Counted from the stretch's first letter, positions 52,000 through 61,567 are shown. The stretch is DNA of 64,000 nt from Bacillus kexueae (GCF_022809095.1 NZ_JALAZE010000007.1:1-64000), one strand, 5' to 3'. A program made the numbers and translations. The notes: a model not told the origin generated them from the letters alone.

Positions 52000-52020
52000 T
52001 TTTTCACAAATGCATTTTTA
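51985..52020 (+). terminator. Terminator between adeR and ald
   Basis: AAAATGCATTTGTG / CACAAATGCATTTT perfect stem with T5 run. It overlaps the adeR stop codon. Confidence 0.92.
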
Positions 52021-52063
52021 TTAATTCTCTTAATTTCACGAAGCAGTTTTTAAAAATTAAGAC

Positions 52064-52078
52064 TATACTGATAGTATA
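52064..52078. promoter_or_regulatory. Inverted repeat before ald, possible operator
   Basis: TATACT-GAT-AGTATA is a perfect 15-bp palindrome about 40 bp before the ald start. It also contains a -10-like TATACT. It could be the promoter or a regulator site for AdeR; which is not clear. Confidence 0.5.
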
Positions 52079-52116
52079 TCAAGTCAACATTATGAATTTA
52101 CAAGGAGGAAGGTTCC

Positions 52117-53247
52117 ATGATTATTGGTGTACCTCGTGAAATAAAAAATAACGAAAACCGTGTTGCGTTAACGCCAGCTGGTGTTATCTCATTTGTAAAT
52201 GCTGGACATAAAGTATTAATTGAAAAAGATGCCGGTATTGGAAGCGGTTTCACTAACGAAGACTATGCACAAGTAGGTGCTGAAATTATTGAAGATGTTA
52301 AAGCTGTATGGGCAGCAGATATGGTCATGAAAGTAAAGGAGCCACTTCCTGAAGAATATGTGTATTTCCGTGAAGGATTAGTTTTATTCACTTATTTACA
52401 CCTAGCAGCTGAACCGTCATTAGCGAAAGCGTTAAAAGAAAAAGGTGTTACTGCGATTGCTTATGAGACAGTAACAGATGGACGTACTTTACCATTATTA
52501 ACACCTATGAGTGAAGTAGCAGGCCGTATGGCGTCTCAGATCGGTGCTCAATTCTTACAAAAAACAAATGGTGGACAAGGAATCTTATTATCTGGTGTTC
52601 CTGGTGTTAGCCGTGGAAAAGTAACGATTATTGGTGGTGGAGTTGTAGGAACAAACGCCGCTAAAATTGCAATCGGTTTAGGAGCAGACGTAACAATTAT
52701 TGATTTAAGTGCTGATCGCTTACGTCAATTAGACGATATTTTTGGTAATAGCATTCAAACATTGATGTCAAACCCATTCAATATTGCTCGCGCTGTTGCT
52801 GAAGCAGACTTATTAATTGGAGCAGTATTAATTCCTGGTGCTAAAGCACCTAAGCTTGTCACAGAAGAAATGGTAAAAGCAATGAAACCAGGCTCTGTCA
52901 TTATTGATGTAGCGATTGACCAAGGTGGTATCGTTGAGACAATCGACCACGTAACAACTCACGATAACCCAACTTACGAAAAACATGGTGTAGTTCATTA
53001 TGCTGTAGCAAATATGCCTGGTGCAGTACCACGTACTTCTACAATCGCTTTAACTAACGTAACAGTTCCTTACGCGGTACAAATGGCGAACAAAGGTGTT
53101 TACAAAGCGATTGCTGAAAACCCTGCCTTAAAAGCTGGAGTAAACGTAGCAAACGGAGAAATCACTTACGAAGCAGTTGCTCGTGATTTAGGATATGATT
53201 ACGTACCAGTTGAAACTGCGCTTGAAAAAGAATTAGCAAATGCCTAA
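52117..53247 (+). CDS. ald: Alanine dehydrogenase
   Basis: 376-residue cytoplasmic NAD-dependent enzyme converting L-alanine to pyruvate, ammonium and [24 protein letters not shown] at the start, substrate Lys in VMKVKEPLP (near 75), catalytic His in [10 protein letters not shown] (near 96), and the Rossmann motif [15 protein letters not shown] (near 172) are all present. B. subtilis Ald is also needed for normal sporulation. AAGGAGGAAGG lies before the ATG. With adeR and the AGCS symporter it forms an alanine-use cluster. Terminator follows. Confidence 0.96.
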   Translation: MIIGVPREIKNNENRVALTPAGVISFVNAGHKVLIEKDAGIGSGFTNEDYAQVGAEIIEDVKAVWAADMVMKVKEPLPEEYVYFREGLVLFTYLHLAAEPSLAKALKEKGVTAIAYETVTDGRTLPLLTPMSEVAGRMASQIGAQFLQKTNGGQGILLSGVPGVSRGKVTIIGGGVVGTNAAKIAIGLGADVTIIDLSADRLRQLDDIFGNSIQTLMSNPFNIARAVAEADLLIGAVLIPGAKAPKLVTEEMVKAMKPGSVIIDVAIDQGGIVETIDHVTTHDNPTYEKHGVVHYAVANMPGAVPRTSTIALTNVTVPYAVQMANKGVYKAIAENPALKAGVNVANGEITYEAVARDLGYDYVPVETALEKELANA

Positions 53248-53257
53248 ATAGACTACA

Positions 53258-53292
53258 AAAGTGCTCGACATTGTTGTTGAGCACTTTTTTTA
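53258..53292. terminator. Terminator of ald (bidirectional)
   Basis: AAAGTGCTC / GAGCACTTT stem with T7, between ald and the convergent membrane-protein gene. Confidence 0.88.
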
Positions 53293-53928
53293 AACAAAAT
53301 ATGTTCGAAAGTCGGTATGATCTTTTAAGAGTACACTTTTCTCCTGCTTTTCTATCTCGTCGACAATCGTATTTTTCTCTTCTTCATCAACGAGTACAAT
53401 CGTTTGTTTTCGATTCATTTTTTGATTTAAGAAAAACACGATGCGATACCCATCGTTTATTTCTTTATCTAGCCCGTAAAGAGGATGCCATTTCGTAATT
53501 TTCTCGACCTCGACCCGTTCAATCTTATCCCAATGATAAAAGACACCGTGAATAATTAATCCATCATTTAAAAGGTAGAAGTAAAAGCGCCTCATCAAGA
53601 AAGGAAGTATATGAAACAACAAAAAATTTCCGTAAATGAAGAACCAAGTATCCAGAATGTTAAATACAAAAATGATGAAAAGGATACCAGCATAAAGAAA
53701 GGGCAAAGCAATGGCACACCAGTGGATGATTAGGTAATCTTTCGATTTCCTCGAAAGCGGCTGCACTGCTTTCCAATCATTTTCTCTTCTCACAGAATAA
53801 AAAGAAATACCTTCCCCACTTTCTACTCGTTCCAATGATTTTTTTAATTGATAGCGATAAAAAAGAATGACGAATACGATGAATCCATATAAAAGGATGA
53901 TAAAGCTATGAACAAACCAGTCAAACAT
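53290..53928 (-). CDS. Membrane protein, unknown function
   Basis: 212 residues. Four hydrophobic segments (about 6-25, 70-88, 93-115 and a weak one) precede a cytoplasmic beta-rich domain resembling PH-like/DUF5673-type ends: YLLNDGLIIHGVFYHWDKIERVEVEK...RIVFFLNQK. GGAGGGATTTGA lies before the ATG. It is convergent with ald. I cannot name a function. Confidence 0.72.
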   Translation of the reverse strand: MFDWFVHSFIILLYGFIVFVILFYRYQLKKSLERVESGEGISFYSVRRENDWKAVQPLSRKSKDYLIIHWCAIALPFLYAGILFIIFVFNILDTWFFIYGNFLLFHILPFLMRRFYFYLLNDGLIIHGVFYHWDKIERVEVEKITKWHPLYGLDKEINDGYRIVFFLNQKMNRKQTIVLVDEEEKNTIVDEIEKQEKSVLLKDHTDFRTYFV

Positions 53929-54004
53929 TCAAATCCCTCCTCTCACTTATATTTACGGAAAAAATTGGTTTAGGTTTCAGGTTTTCATGGGTTAATCATT
54001 TAAT

Positions 54005-54103
54005 TCAATTGTTCTTAAATTCCTCTAAATATTGTTCCTCTTCTTCTTTTGAGAGTATATCGGTTGCCTTTCCAAACGTTCCCCCTTGAAGTTGCCAAAT
54101 TGC
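54005..54103 (-). pseudogene. Possible C-terminal remnant of a lost gene
   Basis: An open stretch with protein-like character, IWQLQGGTFGKATDILSKEE then EEQYLEEFKNN, ends at a TGA. A stop precedes it, there is no start codon, and a family A remnant adjoins its upstream side. It may be the tail of a gene cut away when the repeat arrived or decayed. Weakly supported. Confidence 0.25.
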
Positions 54104-54116
54104 TTAATAATATTAC

Positions 54117-54237
54117 GCTTCAGACACTTGCTTTCCGCGGGGAGGAAGTCAAGTCTCTCCACTAAATAATAGAATCAAAATTCCCCTAAATAATGTATTA
54201 TATTCGTACTAACAACAACAATTCTTTAAAAAAGAAC
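54117..54237 (-). repeat. Decayed family A repeat remnant
   Basis: Contains CAGACACTTGCTTTCCGCGG and the end TTCGTACTAACAACAAC followed by AAAAAAGAACC. The TTCGTACTAACAACA variant end is shared with the remnant at 60718-60870, suggesting a subfamily. Confidence 0.55.
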
Positions 54238-54374
54238 CTTTTACTATTCTATTAGATAATCAGCTTCAACATTGTCAAAATTTGTAGAAAAATAGTAAAC
54301 TAGTTTATGGTGAATAAGATGTATTTTCTAAGGCAACAATGGGAGTAAAACAAAGGGTTTGGGAGGAACAATGA

Positions 54375-54545
54375 ATGATTACTTTAAAGAGATACTTCTT
54401 ATCGGAAACCGAGCGAGAAAAATACGAAACATTGCTTTTGGAAAAAATGAAAATCAGTAAAGAGTACGTCTTCCAATATGATGACGAGGAACTATTAAAC
54501 TTCATTAAAGAGCTTGATAAGCAGGAAAAAAGAGTTACATCCTGA
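54375..54545 (+). CDS. Small cytoplasmic protein, 56 residues
   Basis: Reads MITLKRYFLSETEREKYETL and continues with a charged helical segment (EKMKISKEYVFQYDDEELLNF) to KRVTS. GGAGGAACAATGA gives a GGAGG 9 nt before the ATG at 54375; the ATG four bases earlier opens a shorter frame with worse composition. A strong terminator follows. Not recognised, but site, composition and terminator support a real gene. Confidence 0.65.
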   Translation: MITLKRYFLSETEREKYETLLLEKMKISKEYVFQYDDEELLNFIKELDKQEKRVTS

Positions 54546-54553
54546 AATAGTAA

Positions 54554-54595
54554 AACCCCAAGAATGTGTAAAAACATCCTTGGGGTGTTTTATTT
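54554..54595. terminator. Bidirectional terminator
   Basis: ACCCCAAG.ATGT / ACAT.CTTGGGGT with A-run and TTTTATTTTT tail, between the small CDS and convergent yuiF. Confidence 0.88.
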
Positions 54596-54612
54596 TTATG
54601 AAAACTCTTCGC

Positions 54613-55944
54613 TTATAACATGATAGCCGCTATCCAACCAAAAAGAATGAGCGGAATATTGTAATGTAGAAACGTAGGAACACATGTATCCCAAATGTGA
54701 TTATGACGGCCATCTGTGTTTAATCCTGAAGTTGGTCCCAATGTACTATCGGAAGCAGGTGAACCAGCATCTCCGAGCGCACCCGCTGTCCCAACGATTG
54801 CAATAGTTGCCATCGGGCTGAAGCCAAGCTGAATACATAATGGCACGAAAATTGTCGCGATAATTGGAATAGTCGAGAAGGAAGATCCAATTCCCATCGT
54901 AATCAATAACCCAACAATTAACATTAATAGTGCAGCTAGTGATTTTTGATTTCCTATCATATCAGCAGACACTGCTACAAGTGAACTGATATGGCCAGTT
55001 TCTTTTAAAACATTGGCAAATCCAGACGCTGAAATCATAACAAAGCCGATGAAAGCCATCATTTTCATTCCACTTGTTAATAATTCATCCGCTTCCCCAT
55101 AACGAAGAACGCCACTTGCATAAATAACAATGATTCCAACTAATGCGCCAATAATCATCCCATTTACACCTAGTTGTTGAGATAAATATAACTGCACCGC
55201 TAATGAAACAATAATCGAAGCGATTGCAAAAATAATTCCTTTTCTCGTATAGGCTTGTTTTTCTTCATTTTGTACCTCTGTCGTCCCATAAACTCTCGGT
55301 TTCCGGTAAGAAATAAATACAGCTACGAGTAAGCCGAGGACCATCCCTCCTACCGGTATTAACATCGCATTCGGAATCGCATTTAACGAAACTTCAAGTC
55401 CATTCAACCCTAAATTCTCTTGAATAATTTGATGATAAATTGCTCCGAATCCAACCGGTAGCAAAATATAAGGAGCAGTTAACCCAAACGTTATCACAGT
55501 TGCAACTACTCGACGATCAATTTGCAATTCATTAAACACTTTTAATAACGGCGGGATTAAAACTGGAATAAAAGCAATATGGATTGGAACAACATTTTGT
55601 GAAAAAATCGAAATAATTAAGATAATTAATAAAATAAGTACTTTTGATAATGATCTCTTACGCCCTTCTCCGTTTTTTCCAACTAATCGAATGGCCATTT
55701 CAACCATCGCGTCAGGAAGACCTGTTTTCGAAATGGCTACAGCGTATGCACCAAGCGCGGCATAACTAAGGGCCACCGTGGCATTGCCCCCCAAACCTTC
55801 AGTAAATATTGTAATAGTCGAAGCGAAGGATAATCCTCCTACAAGCCCTCCAACCATTGCACCAATAACCAGAGAAAATACTACATTCACTCGAACTAAA
55901 CTTAAAATAAGCATGACGAGAACAGCTATGATGACTGCATTCAT
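54613..55944 (-). CDS. yuiF: Na+/H+ antiporter or amino-acid permease-type membrane protein YuiF
   Basis: 443 residues with about 12 transmembrane helices. It belongs to the Na_H_antiporter/NhaC-like DUF group: [26 protein letters not shown] is split here as [13 protein letters not shown] near 48 and [13 protein letters not shown] near 64. [20 protein letters not shown] is near 385. B. subtilis YuiF has 442 residues and the same neighbours (yuiE/pepA). Substrate not established; relatives may move basic amino acids. CGGAGG precedes the ATG. Confidence 0.84.
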   Translation of the reverse strand: MNAVIIAVLVMLILSLVRVNVVFSLVIGAMVGGLVGGLSFASTITIFTEGLGGNATVALSYAALGAYAVAISKTGLPDAMVEMAIRLVGKNGEGRKRSLSKVLILLIILIISIFSQNVVPIHIAFIPVLIPPLLKVFNELQIDRRVVATVITFGLTAPYILLPVGFGAIYHQIIQENLGLNGLEVSLNAIPNAMLIPVGGMVLGLLVAVFISYRKPRVYGTTEVQNEEKQAYTRKGIIFAIASIIVSLAVQLYLSQQLGVNGMIIGALVGIIVIYASGVLRYGEADELLTSGMKMMAFIGFVMISASGFANVLKETGHISSLVAVSADMIGNQKSLAALLMLIVGLLITMGIGSSFSTIPIIATIFVPLCIQLGFSPMATIAIVGTAGALGDAGSPASDSTLGPTSGLNTDGRHNHIWDTCVPTFLHYNIPLILFGWIAAIML

Positions 55945-56093
55945 TGATAGAACCTCCGAAATACACTTTAGTTTGCTAATATGTTAGAGAATTAAAACAA
56001 CAAACTAAAATTAACATACTCTATCAAACGATGTCAATAAAAATATTTTAATTTATTATCACTTTACCAAGATAAAGTGATAACAACAAATAT

Positions 56094-56119
56094 AACCCTG
56101 TTCTTTTTCGAACAGGGTT
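56094..56119 (-). terminator. Terminator of pepA, beyond a repeat element
   Basis: AACCCTGTTC-GAAAAA-GAACAGGGTT followed by a T-rich tail on the minus strand. A family A copy lies between it and the pepA stop codon. Confidence 0.75.
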
Positions 56120-56136
56120 AAGTAATGTTTTAAAAA

Positions 56137-56495
56137 GGCTGTTTTTTCGTATAGATTGTTGCTTTTTCAGCCAATTTTAAAATGAATTCTGAACATTTCA
56201 CTACGGACACTTGCTTTCCGCAGGGAGCTGTATGGTTTCGGCTCCTAACGTCTAGTGACCGATTCTCCCCCCTCCCTACGATAAGTCGATATCTCAGTGA
56301 AGGAGAGCCTCTCGTTTGTACGTCGCTTGGCAGTCGCCTCCACTTTTCTACGGATCCTCCTCGCCATGCGCCTGTGGGGTCTCGCCCTTTCCTCCATATC
56401 CCGCGAGTCAAGTCGCTCCATTACAACGAGGAAAAGCGATTCTCAACAATATATTTTATACACACTAAAAGCAACAATCCTTTAGAAAAGAGTCC
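56137..56495 (-). repeat. MITE-like repeat family A, copy A5 (359 bp)
   Basis: Starts GGCTGTTTTTTCGTATAGAT and ends CAACAATCCTTTAGAAAAGAG-TCC. It is inverted relative to A1-A3 and near full length, with GGACACTTGCTTTCCGCAGG and the ATAAGTCGATATCTCAGTG block. Flanks TTTAAAAA and TTAAAAAA match 7 of 8, a likely target duplication. It is inserted in the 3' untranslated region of pepA. Confidence 0.85.
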
Positions 56496-56509
56496 TTAAA
56501 AAAGACAAG

Positions 56510-58003
56510 TTACCCTTCATATTGCTCCACAAACAACGCGAGTGTTCTTGTCATTACCCCCGTTGCTCCTTTTGGACCTAATAAGCCATTGCTATTAACT
56601 GTTGCCGTTCCAGCAATGTCTAAATGGACCCATGGTGTACCATCTGTAAACGCCTCAAGGAAAGCACCGGCCATAATCGCGTGTCCTTCTCGCCCAGGGG
56701 AGTTGTTTAAGTCTGCCATTTGGCTATTCCTTACACGATCCCGATCTTTTTCAAAAATAGGTAAGCGCCAAACTTGTTCTCCAGTTTGCGCAGAAGCTTC
56801 TAAAATTTGCTCAAATAACGCTTCATTATTTGTCATGGCTCCTGTCGTATGTGTCCCTAATGCAACAACGACACCACCTGTTAAAGTTGCAACATCAATA
56901 ATGGAAGTGGCTTTATGCTGTTTCGCATAATATATAGCATCTGCTAATGCGAGCCGTCCTTCAGCATCTGTATTCAATATTTCAACCGTTTTGCCGCTCA
57001 TGGTTGTAATGACTGTATCAGGAGTCATTGCGCTACCGCTAATCATATTATCTGTTGCAGGAATAACTGCCACCACGTTTTGCTCTGGTTCTAATTCACC
57101 AATAATCTCCATCGCTCCTAAAACAGCAGCTGCCCCAGCCATATCTGTTTTCATATTCATTAGACCGTTTTTCGGTTTGATTGAGTAGCCCCCTGAATCA
57201 TATGTAATCCCCTTTCCAACAAGACCAATAGCATTTTCCCACTCTTTTTTTCCTTTGTATTTTAATACAATCATTTTCGGTGGTTCTACAGACCCTTGGT
57301 TTACAGCTAAAATCCCTCCCATTCCGAGCTCTTGCATCGTTTCTTTTTCAAGTATTTCGAGTTCAAAGTCATACTTTTCTGCTAACTGCGATGCGTAACG
57401 TGCTAGCTCTGTTGCTGTCAATAAATTACTTGGCATATTTACTAATGTTCGGGCTGAATTTGTTCCTTTTCCATAAACGAGGCCTGTTTGAAATGCATCA
57501 TCTAAATCCGAATGGTCTTCTTTTGAAATAAGAACAATCGCCTTTAATTCCTTTTCTGGTACATTGGATTTATTTTTATAATCCTTCACTTTGTAAGTAG
57601 ATAGAGCATATGTTTCACCAGCTATGTAAGACACCTCTGTTGAGGGTACGTGGTCGTTAACGAACGAATCAAGCAGAAAGGCTACTTCTTCTTTTCTTTC
57701 CTCTTGAATGGATTGGAACACTTTCGCAAATGCTTCTTGCGCTTTTTCTCTCTTCCACTCTTGTTTTTTACCAAGTCCAACAAATAATAATCTCTTCACA
57801 GGAAGTTTTCCAAGAGTATATACACTCGTTAGTTTTTTCAACTTCGTTGAAATATCACCCGATTTTAATAAAGCAGATAAATAGCCGTCTAATTGCTCAT
57901 TTATGTCTTTTAAAACACCCTCTAGTAATTGAGTTTGTTGAAAAATACCTACTACTAATGTGTCCATCTCTTGTTTAGATAATGTTTTTTCAAACGTAAT
58001 CAT
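56510..58003 (-). CDS. pepA: Leucyl aminopeptidase (M17 family), YuiE
   Basis: 497 residues. An N-terminal macro-like domain precedes the M17 catalytic domain. Metal and catalytic residues are in [30 protein letters not shown] and the family signature [13 protein letters not shown], then MAGAFLEAF. It removes N-terminal residues from peptides in the cytoplasm as a hexamer with two metal ions. Start at ATG 58003, nine nt after GGGAGGG; the frame to 58039 is unsupported. Between yuiF and yuiD as in B. subtilis. Confidence 0.93.
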   Translation of the reverse strand: MITFEKTLSKQEMDTLVVGIFQQTQLLEGVLKDINEQLDGYLSALLKSGDISTKLKKLTSVYTLGKLPVKRLLFVGLGKKQEWKREKAQEAFAKVFQSIQEERKEEVAFLLDSFVNDHVPSTEVSYIAGETYALSTYKVKDYKNKSNVPEKELKAIVLISKEDHSDLDDAFQTGLVYGKGTNSARTLVNMPSNLLTATELARYASQLAEKYDFELEILEKETMQELGMGGILAVNQGSVEPPKMIVLKYKGKKEWENAIGLVGKGITYDSGGYSIKPKNGLMNMKTDMAGAAAVLGAMEIIGELEPEQNVVAVIPATDNMISGSAMTPDTVITTMSGKTVEILNTDAEGRLALADAIYYAKQHKATSIIDVATLTGGVVVALGTHTTGAMTNNEALFEQILEASAQTGEQVWRLPIFEKDRDRVRNSQMADLNNSPGREGHAIMAGAFLEAFTDGTPWVHLDIAGTATVNSNGLLGPKGATGVMTRTLALFVEQYEG

Positions 58004-58028
58004 GAATATTTTCCCTCCCATTAATCTT

Positions 58029-58394
58029 TCACTCAGCATCCAAATTTAAATATAGGTGCGGAAGTCGTGGTAATCGCTTACTTTTAGTGTATGAGACAGA
58101 GTCCCAATCATTTGGTATAATAATTAAACAATTTTCTATAAATTCTAAAATAGAATTGATGTTTAACGACCAATGAAACGGTCTATACGGAAGTAAGTAT
58201 TGTTTGGCTGTAGTTAACATGAGCGTCGTCCCTTTCAAGTTTCCATAACTGTAATGATAAAGAGCAACTGAAAGGTGTAATAAACCTTTCACAAATAGAT
58301 TTTGCCGATCACGTAACCATATTTCCTCTAATAAATCGTGACAAGTGTAATAATCTCCTTCATTAAAGTGGACGAAAAAATGATAATATTCCAT
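58029..58394 (-). CDS. DUF309 family protein, probable 5' frameshift
   Basis: 121 residues in this frame. The DUF309 core [18 protein letters not shown] is clear, followed by [16 protein letters not shown]. The ATG at 58394 has no ribosome binding site. AGGAGGTGGG lies before an ATG at 58410 that reads MSDYP, which is how such a DUF309 protein could begin, but it is out of frame by one base. Removing one base near 58395 would give [15 protein letters not shown]. So the gene is probably broken by a single-base insertion, or contains a sequencing error. The core is otherwise complete. Confidence 0.72.
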   Translation of the reverse strand: MEYYHFFVHFNEGDYYTCHDLLEEIWLRDRQNLFVKGLLHLSVALYHYSYGNLKGTTLMLTTAKQYLLPYRPFHWSLNINSILEFIENCLIIIPNDWDSVSYTKSKRLPRLPHLYLNLDAE

Positions 58395-58536
58395 CGGGAT
58401 AATCGCTCATTTTCCCACCTCCTACATACCATACTATGAAGGAATTATATCATGAATTATCTAATTATTTATAAAACAAGCTTAGACACGCCATTCCAAT
58501 ACTGACAATTTATTTGAAAGGATGCATGGATACAAC

Positions 58537-59016
58537 ATGGAATTACTGTATAATTTCCCTTTACTAGCAGCGCTATTCTCCATTTTTTTCGCTCAATTTA
58601 TTAAAGTCCCGATACAATTTATTGCTACTCGAAATCTTGATTGGTCGCTATTAACAAGCACCGGCGGAATGCCGAGTTCACACTCTGCTGCAGTTACAGC
58701 TTTGTCTACTGCAGTGGCACTTCAGCATGGATTGGACTCAACAATTTTTGCTGTCGCAGCTGTATATGCCATTATTACGATGTTTGATGCCACAGGTGTT
58801 CGTCGTCATGCCGGAGAGCAAGCGACCGTTTTAAATAAGCTAGTAGCCGACTTTAATCGCTTTGTGGAAGAAGCGAAAGTTTGGCCGCAAACAGGGAAAC
58901 TAGAAAAAGAAAAGAAACTGAAGGAATTGTTAGGTCATCAACCTATAGAAGTTTTTTTCGGTGGTTTAACAGGAATTTTATTAACGCTAGTGCTTTATTA
59001 TCTTTTTATAATGTAG
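58537..59016 (+). CDS. yuiD: Divergent PAP2 family membrane protein YuiD
   Basis: 159 residues, four or five membrane segments. DUF212 signature: SLLTSTGGMPSSHSAAVTAL near 40-60, MFDATGVRRHAGEQA near 88-102, and HQPIEVFFGGLTGI near the end. The Ser-His and Arg-His residues resemble the PAP2 phosphatase site. I start at ATG 58537 by likeness to B. subtilis YuiD (begins MELL); ATG 58522 is also possible. It is probably cotranscribed with the next gene. Confidence 0.88.
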   Translation: MELLYNFPLLAALFSIFFAQFIKVPIQFIATRNLDWSLLTSTGGMPSSHSAAVTALSTAVALQHGLDSTIFAVAAVYAIITMFDATGVRRHAGEQATVLNKLVADFNRFVEEAKVWPQTGKLEKEKKLKELLGHQPIEVFFGGLTGILLTLVLYYLFIM

Positions 59017-59025
59017 GTGATGGAG

Positions 59026-59811
59026 TTGCGCATTATTTCAATCTGTCCAAGTAACACAGAAGTTGTGGCATGGCTTGAAACAGAGCATATGCTCGTTGCG
59101 GTTGACAATTCGTCTGATTGGCCAAAATCAATAAACACCCTACCAAGACTAGGACCTGACCTATCTATTGACATGAATCGCTTAGAGCAGCTTGAGCCTG
59201 ATCTCGTGCTTTCATCATTAAGCGTACCAGGTATGGAGAGAAATGTGGAGGAATTAGAAAAGAGAGGAATCCCTCAGCTTATTTTAAATCCTCAATCTTT
59301 GGCTGACATTACAGACGATATTCGCAAAGTTGGTCATGCACTTCAGCTCGAAAATGTAGCGAATGAAAAAGCTCTCGAATTTCAGCAAGAAATTGATCGT
59401 TACCGAAAGAAAAATGAAAATCGGCAATACGTACCAACGATTTATTTCGAATGGTGGCCAAAGCCCATTTTCACCCCTGGTCAAACGAACTGGTTAACTG
59501 AAATTGCGGAGTTAGCTGGGGGACGCAATTGCTTCTCAGACGTGGAATTAGCTAGTGTAAAAACAGACTGGGATGATGTTGTACGCCGAAATCCAGACTA
59601 CATTTGTTTAGCCTGGGTTGGAGTAAAGCAAGAGAAAATGAGTATAAAACATGTTCTCAATCGGCCTTCAACTGAGAATATGAAAGCTGTGAAAACAAGA
59701 CAAATTCATTTACTAGAAGAAGAATTGTATTGTCGTCCTTCTCCAAGACTTTTAGAAGGGTTACGAAAGCTTGATTCAATCATATCAATATCATCTTGCG
59801 TAAATGACTAA
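59026..59811 (+). CDS. Cobalamin/iron-siderophore binding-protein-like, cytoplasmic form
   Basis: 261 residues of the BtuF/TroA-like periplasmic binding fold: RIISICPSNTEVVAWL at the start, LGPDLSIDMNRLEQLEPDLVLSS, EWWPKPIFTPG and WLTEIAELAGGRN. There is no signal peptide or lipobox, so it would stay inside the cell; such stand-alone forms are annotated as cobalamin-binding proteins. TTG 59026 follows AGGTGA with five bases between; GTG 59017 and ATG 59020 lie in the site itself. No ABC permease is near. Cargo unproven. Confidence 0.78.
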   Translation: MRIISICPSNTEVVAWLETEHMLVAVDNSSDWPKSINTLPRLGPDLSIDMNRLEQLEPDLVLSSLSVPGMERNVEELEKRGIPQLILNPQSLADITDDIRKVGHALQLENVANEKALEFQQEIDRYRKKNENRQYVPTIYFEWWPKPIFTPGQTNWLTEIAELAGGRNCFSDVELASVKTDWDDVVRRNPDYICLAWVGVKQEKMSIKHVLNRPSTENMKAVKTRQIHLLEEELYCRPSPRLLEGLRKLDSIISISSCVND

Positions 59812-59817
59812 AACGTA

Positions 59818-59865
59818 AAAGAGCCTTCAAGAATGATGAAAAACAACGTTCTTGGAGGCTCTTTG
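59818..59865. terminator. Bidirectional terminator
   Basis: AAGAGCC.TCAAGAA / TTCTTGGAGGCTCTTTG long stem between convergent genes. Confidence 0.85.
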
Positions 59866-59876
59866 ATTGGTGTGAA

Positions 59877-60557
59877 CTAACTTCTTGAATTCATTAGTTG
59901 TTGCCGAAAAACTTGCATAGATTCTGTTTCATTTAACGCTTCCAACTCATTTTCATCAAGGGTCCCATCACCATACTTTACAATATATACATCTACCTCT
60001 TTTTTCCCCCAGTTTTCGTAAACATCTTCTACGGTAGGATAATATAAATCCAATCGGTTTCCTTTAATAGCGGATCCTTTGTCAGCTACGACTCCAAAAC
60101 CATAATCCGGAATGAACAAAATCGTTCCGATTGGAAAGATATTTAAATCGGCAGCAATTGTTGAATATAAATCCCTCTTTACTTTCACACCTGAATATGT
60201 AATACCGTATTCAGGATGACCTGGTTTTTTCCCCGTTGATTCAACACCTGCCGTATAGCCGGTTGCCACAACTGTCCGTTTTGGATACTGCGACCAATCA
60301 ACGGATTCTTCTAATGTTTTTTCCTCTAATGTTTCTACATTTGAAGATATTTCTGACTGAAGCACAGGTTGACTTTGAATGGACTTTACTGAAAAGCCTG
60401 TCCATTTTAAGCTGTGGGACTCTCCAATCTTTTCAATTCCCCATTTCACAATTTCTTTTGCCTGAACGCCAGAAATCGCCTCATACGTCGTGAATAAAGC
60501 TCCTAGAAACAAGACTGTCATTAATGTACGTCGGGACCATGTCCTTATACATTTCAT
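59877..60557 (-). CDS. yuiC: 3D-domain cell-wall lytic enzyme-like protein YuiC
   Basis: About 226 residues. An N-terminal membrane segment ([18 protein letters not shown]) anchors or exports it. The C-terminal 3D (Sps/MltA-like) domain has [38 protein letters not shown] and [20 protein letters not shown], with the three Asp residues. B. subtilis YuiC is a muralytic Sps-type enzyme. The ATG at 60557 is chosen; GAGGAG is rather far (14 nt) and AATAGG nearer. Same neighbours as in B. subtilis. Confidence 0.87.
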   Translation of the reverse strand: MKCIRTWSRRTLMTVLFLGALFTTYEAISGVQAKEIVKWGIEKIGESHSLKWTGFSVKSIQSQPVLQSEISSNVETLEEKTLEESVDWSQYPKRTVVATGYTAGVESTGKKPGHPEYGITYSGVKVKRDLYSTIAADLNIFPIGTILFIPDYGFGVVADKGSAIKGNRLDLYYPTVEDVYENWGKKEVDVYIVKYGDGTLDENELEALNETESMQVFRQQLMNSRS

Positions 60558-60717
60558 TTTTTTCCTATTCACTCCTCTCACAAGTAATCGTTCCCTGTAA
60601 GAAGAGTGAATATACATCATTTAAGCATTACCATTTATTTCAATTATTTAACGAATATCTATTTTATAAAGGTAGTTGCTGTTACGTTTTTAAATAAATA
60701 ATACATTGCACTCTAGA

Positions 60718-60870
60718 CTGCGAGAAGGAAACCGAACATCCTCGGCATGTACCAGCAGGGTCTCACTCTTTCCTCTACATCCCTCAGGAGTCAAGTAGCT
60801 TCATCGTGTAGGAAAATTACCTCTAACTCTTTATTTTGTTCGTACTAACAACAACTTTTAGAAAAAAGTC
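60718..60870 (-). repeat. Decayed family A repeat remnant
   Basis: Contains CTCGGCATGTACCAGCAGGG then TCTCACTCTTTCCTC and AGTCAAGTAGCTTCAT, which parallel the inner block of copy A5, and ends TTCGTACTAACAACAACTTT followed by AGAAAAAAGTC. Apart from this, the gap 60558-61012 has no gene. Confidence 0.5.
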
Positions 60871-61012
60871 TTTTGAAAAGATCCTCTCTAAAAGATTTAC
60901 TGACAGCCCCTTTTTAACGAACATCACGTGACAAAAGCCTCTATGTTACCAACAAGACGTGACCTCTTTAAGTAAAGGTGCACCGTTTTTCATGTATTTG
61001 GACAACCTAACG

Positions 61013-61046
61013 AAAAAACGTGATGTACTATTATGTACACCACGTT
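61013..61046 (-). terminator. Terminator of yuiB
   Basis: AACGTG.TGTACAT / GTACATCACGTT stem then TTTTCG on the minus strand, at the yuiB stop. Confidence 0.8.
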
Positions 61047-61365
61047 AAAACATTTGATATCCGCGATTACGAAGCATCTTAATAACGATTCCTGATAAAA
61101 TGGCTCCAACTAATCCGCTACTTAAGATTAATAAGTCCGCTACAGCCAACGAAGTAATTTTGTTACCTAGCGCTTGAAATGAAGCACCGGGCTCCTGAAA
61201 ATATTGAATAAACCGAACTTCGTCGATAATAAAAACACATACAAGAGGATAGATTATAGCCATAATCCATGACATTCGAAGAAGCATATTTAACAAAAAG
61301 CCAATCCCAAAGAAGAGAACTAAAAATAAAACCATTGAAATCAGTAATACAGGTAAACTTAACAT
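61045..61365 (-). CDS. yuiB: Membrane protein YuiB
   Basis: 106 residues with three transmembrane helices: LLISMVLFLVLFFGIGFLLNMLL (split at residue 20), MAIIYPLVCVFII and a last LLILSSGLVGAILSGIVI. Start at ATG 61365, six nt after GGAGGTG. Position between yuiC and yuiA as in B. subtilis. Function unknown. Confidence 0.83.
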   Translation of the reverse strand: MLSLPVLLISMVLFLVLFFGIGFLLNMLLRMSWIMAIIYPLVCVFIIDEVRFIQYFQEPGASFQALGNKITSLAVADLLILSSGLVGAILSGIVIKMLRNRGYQMF

Positions 61366-61441
61366 GTCTTTCACCTCCAGTACACCATTTTAAGTGTACT
61401 GAATGAAAGAAAGACAGTCAATTCATCATACTATGAACAAA

Positions 61442-61567
61442 TTATGACTTTTTCCCAGTCCCTTGACAATTTTCACATGTTTCCGATCCACCTAAAACGA
61501 GTTGAAAATACCCTTTCCCGTTACAATACGGACATTGTGTCTTCGCCATCTCTGTCATCTTCTTCAT
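61442..61567 (-). CDS. yuiA: Small zinc-finger-like protein YuiA
   Basis: 41 residues with two CxxCxGxG repeats like those of DnaJ: CPYCNGKGYFQLVLGGSETC followed by ENCQGTGKK. The four Cys of each pair set should bind one zinc ion. GGGAGC lies 8 nt before the chosen ATG; an ATG two codons earlier is too close. Same order (yuiA-yuiB-yuiC) as B. subtilis. Function unknown. Confidence 0.82.
   Translation of the reverse strand: MKKMTEMAKTQCPYCNGKGYFQLVLGGSETCENCQGTGKKS

Noticed and set aside
56182-56499. Open frames of 60-105 codons inside repeat copy A5
   Set aside because: No ribosome binding site and the frame is not conserved in copies A1-A4; treated as non-coding repeat.
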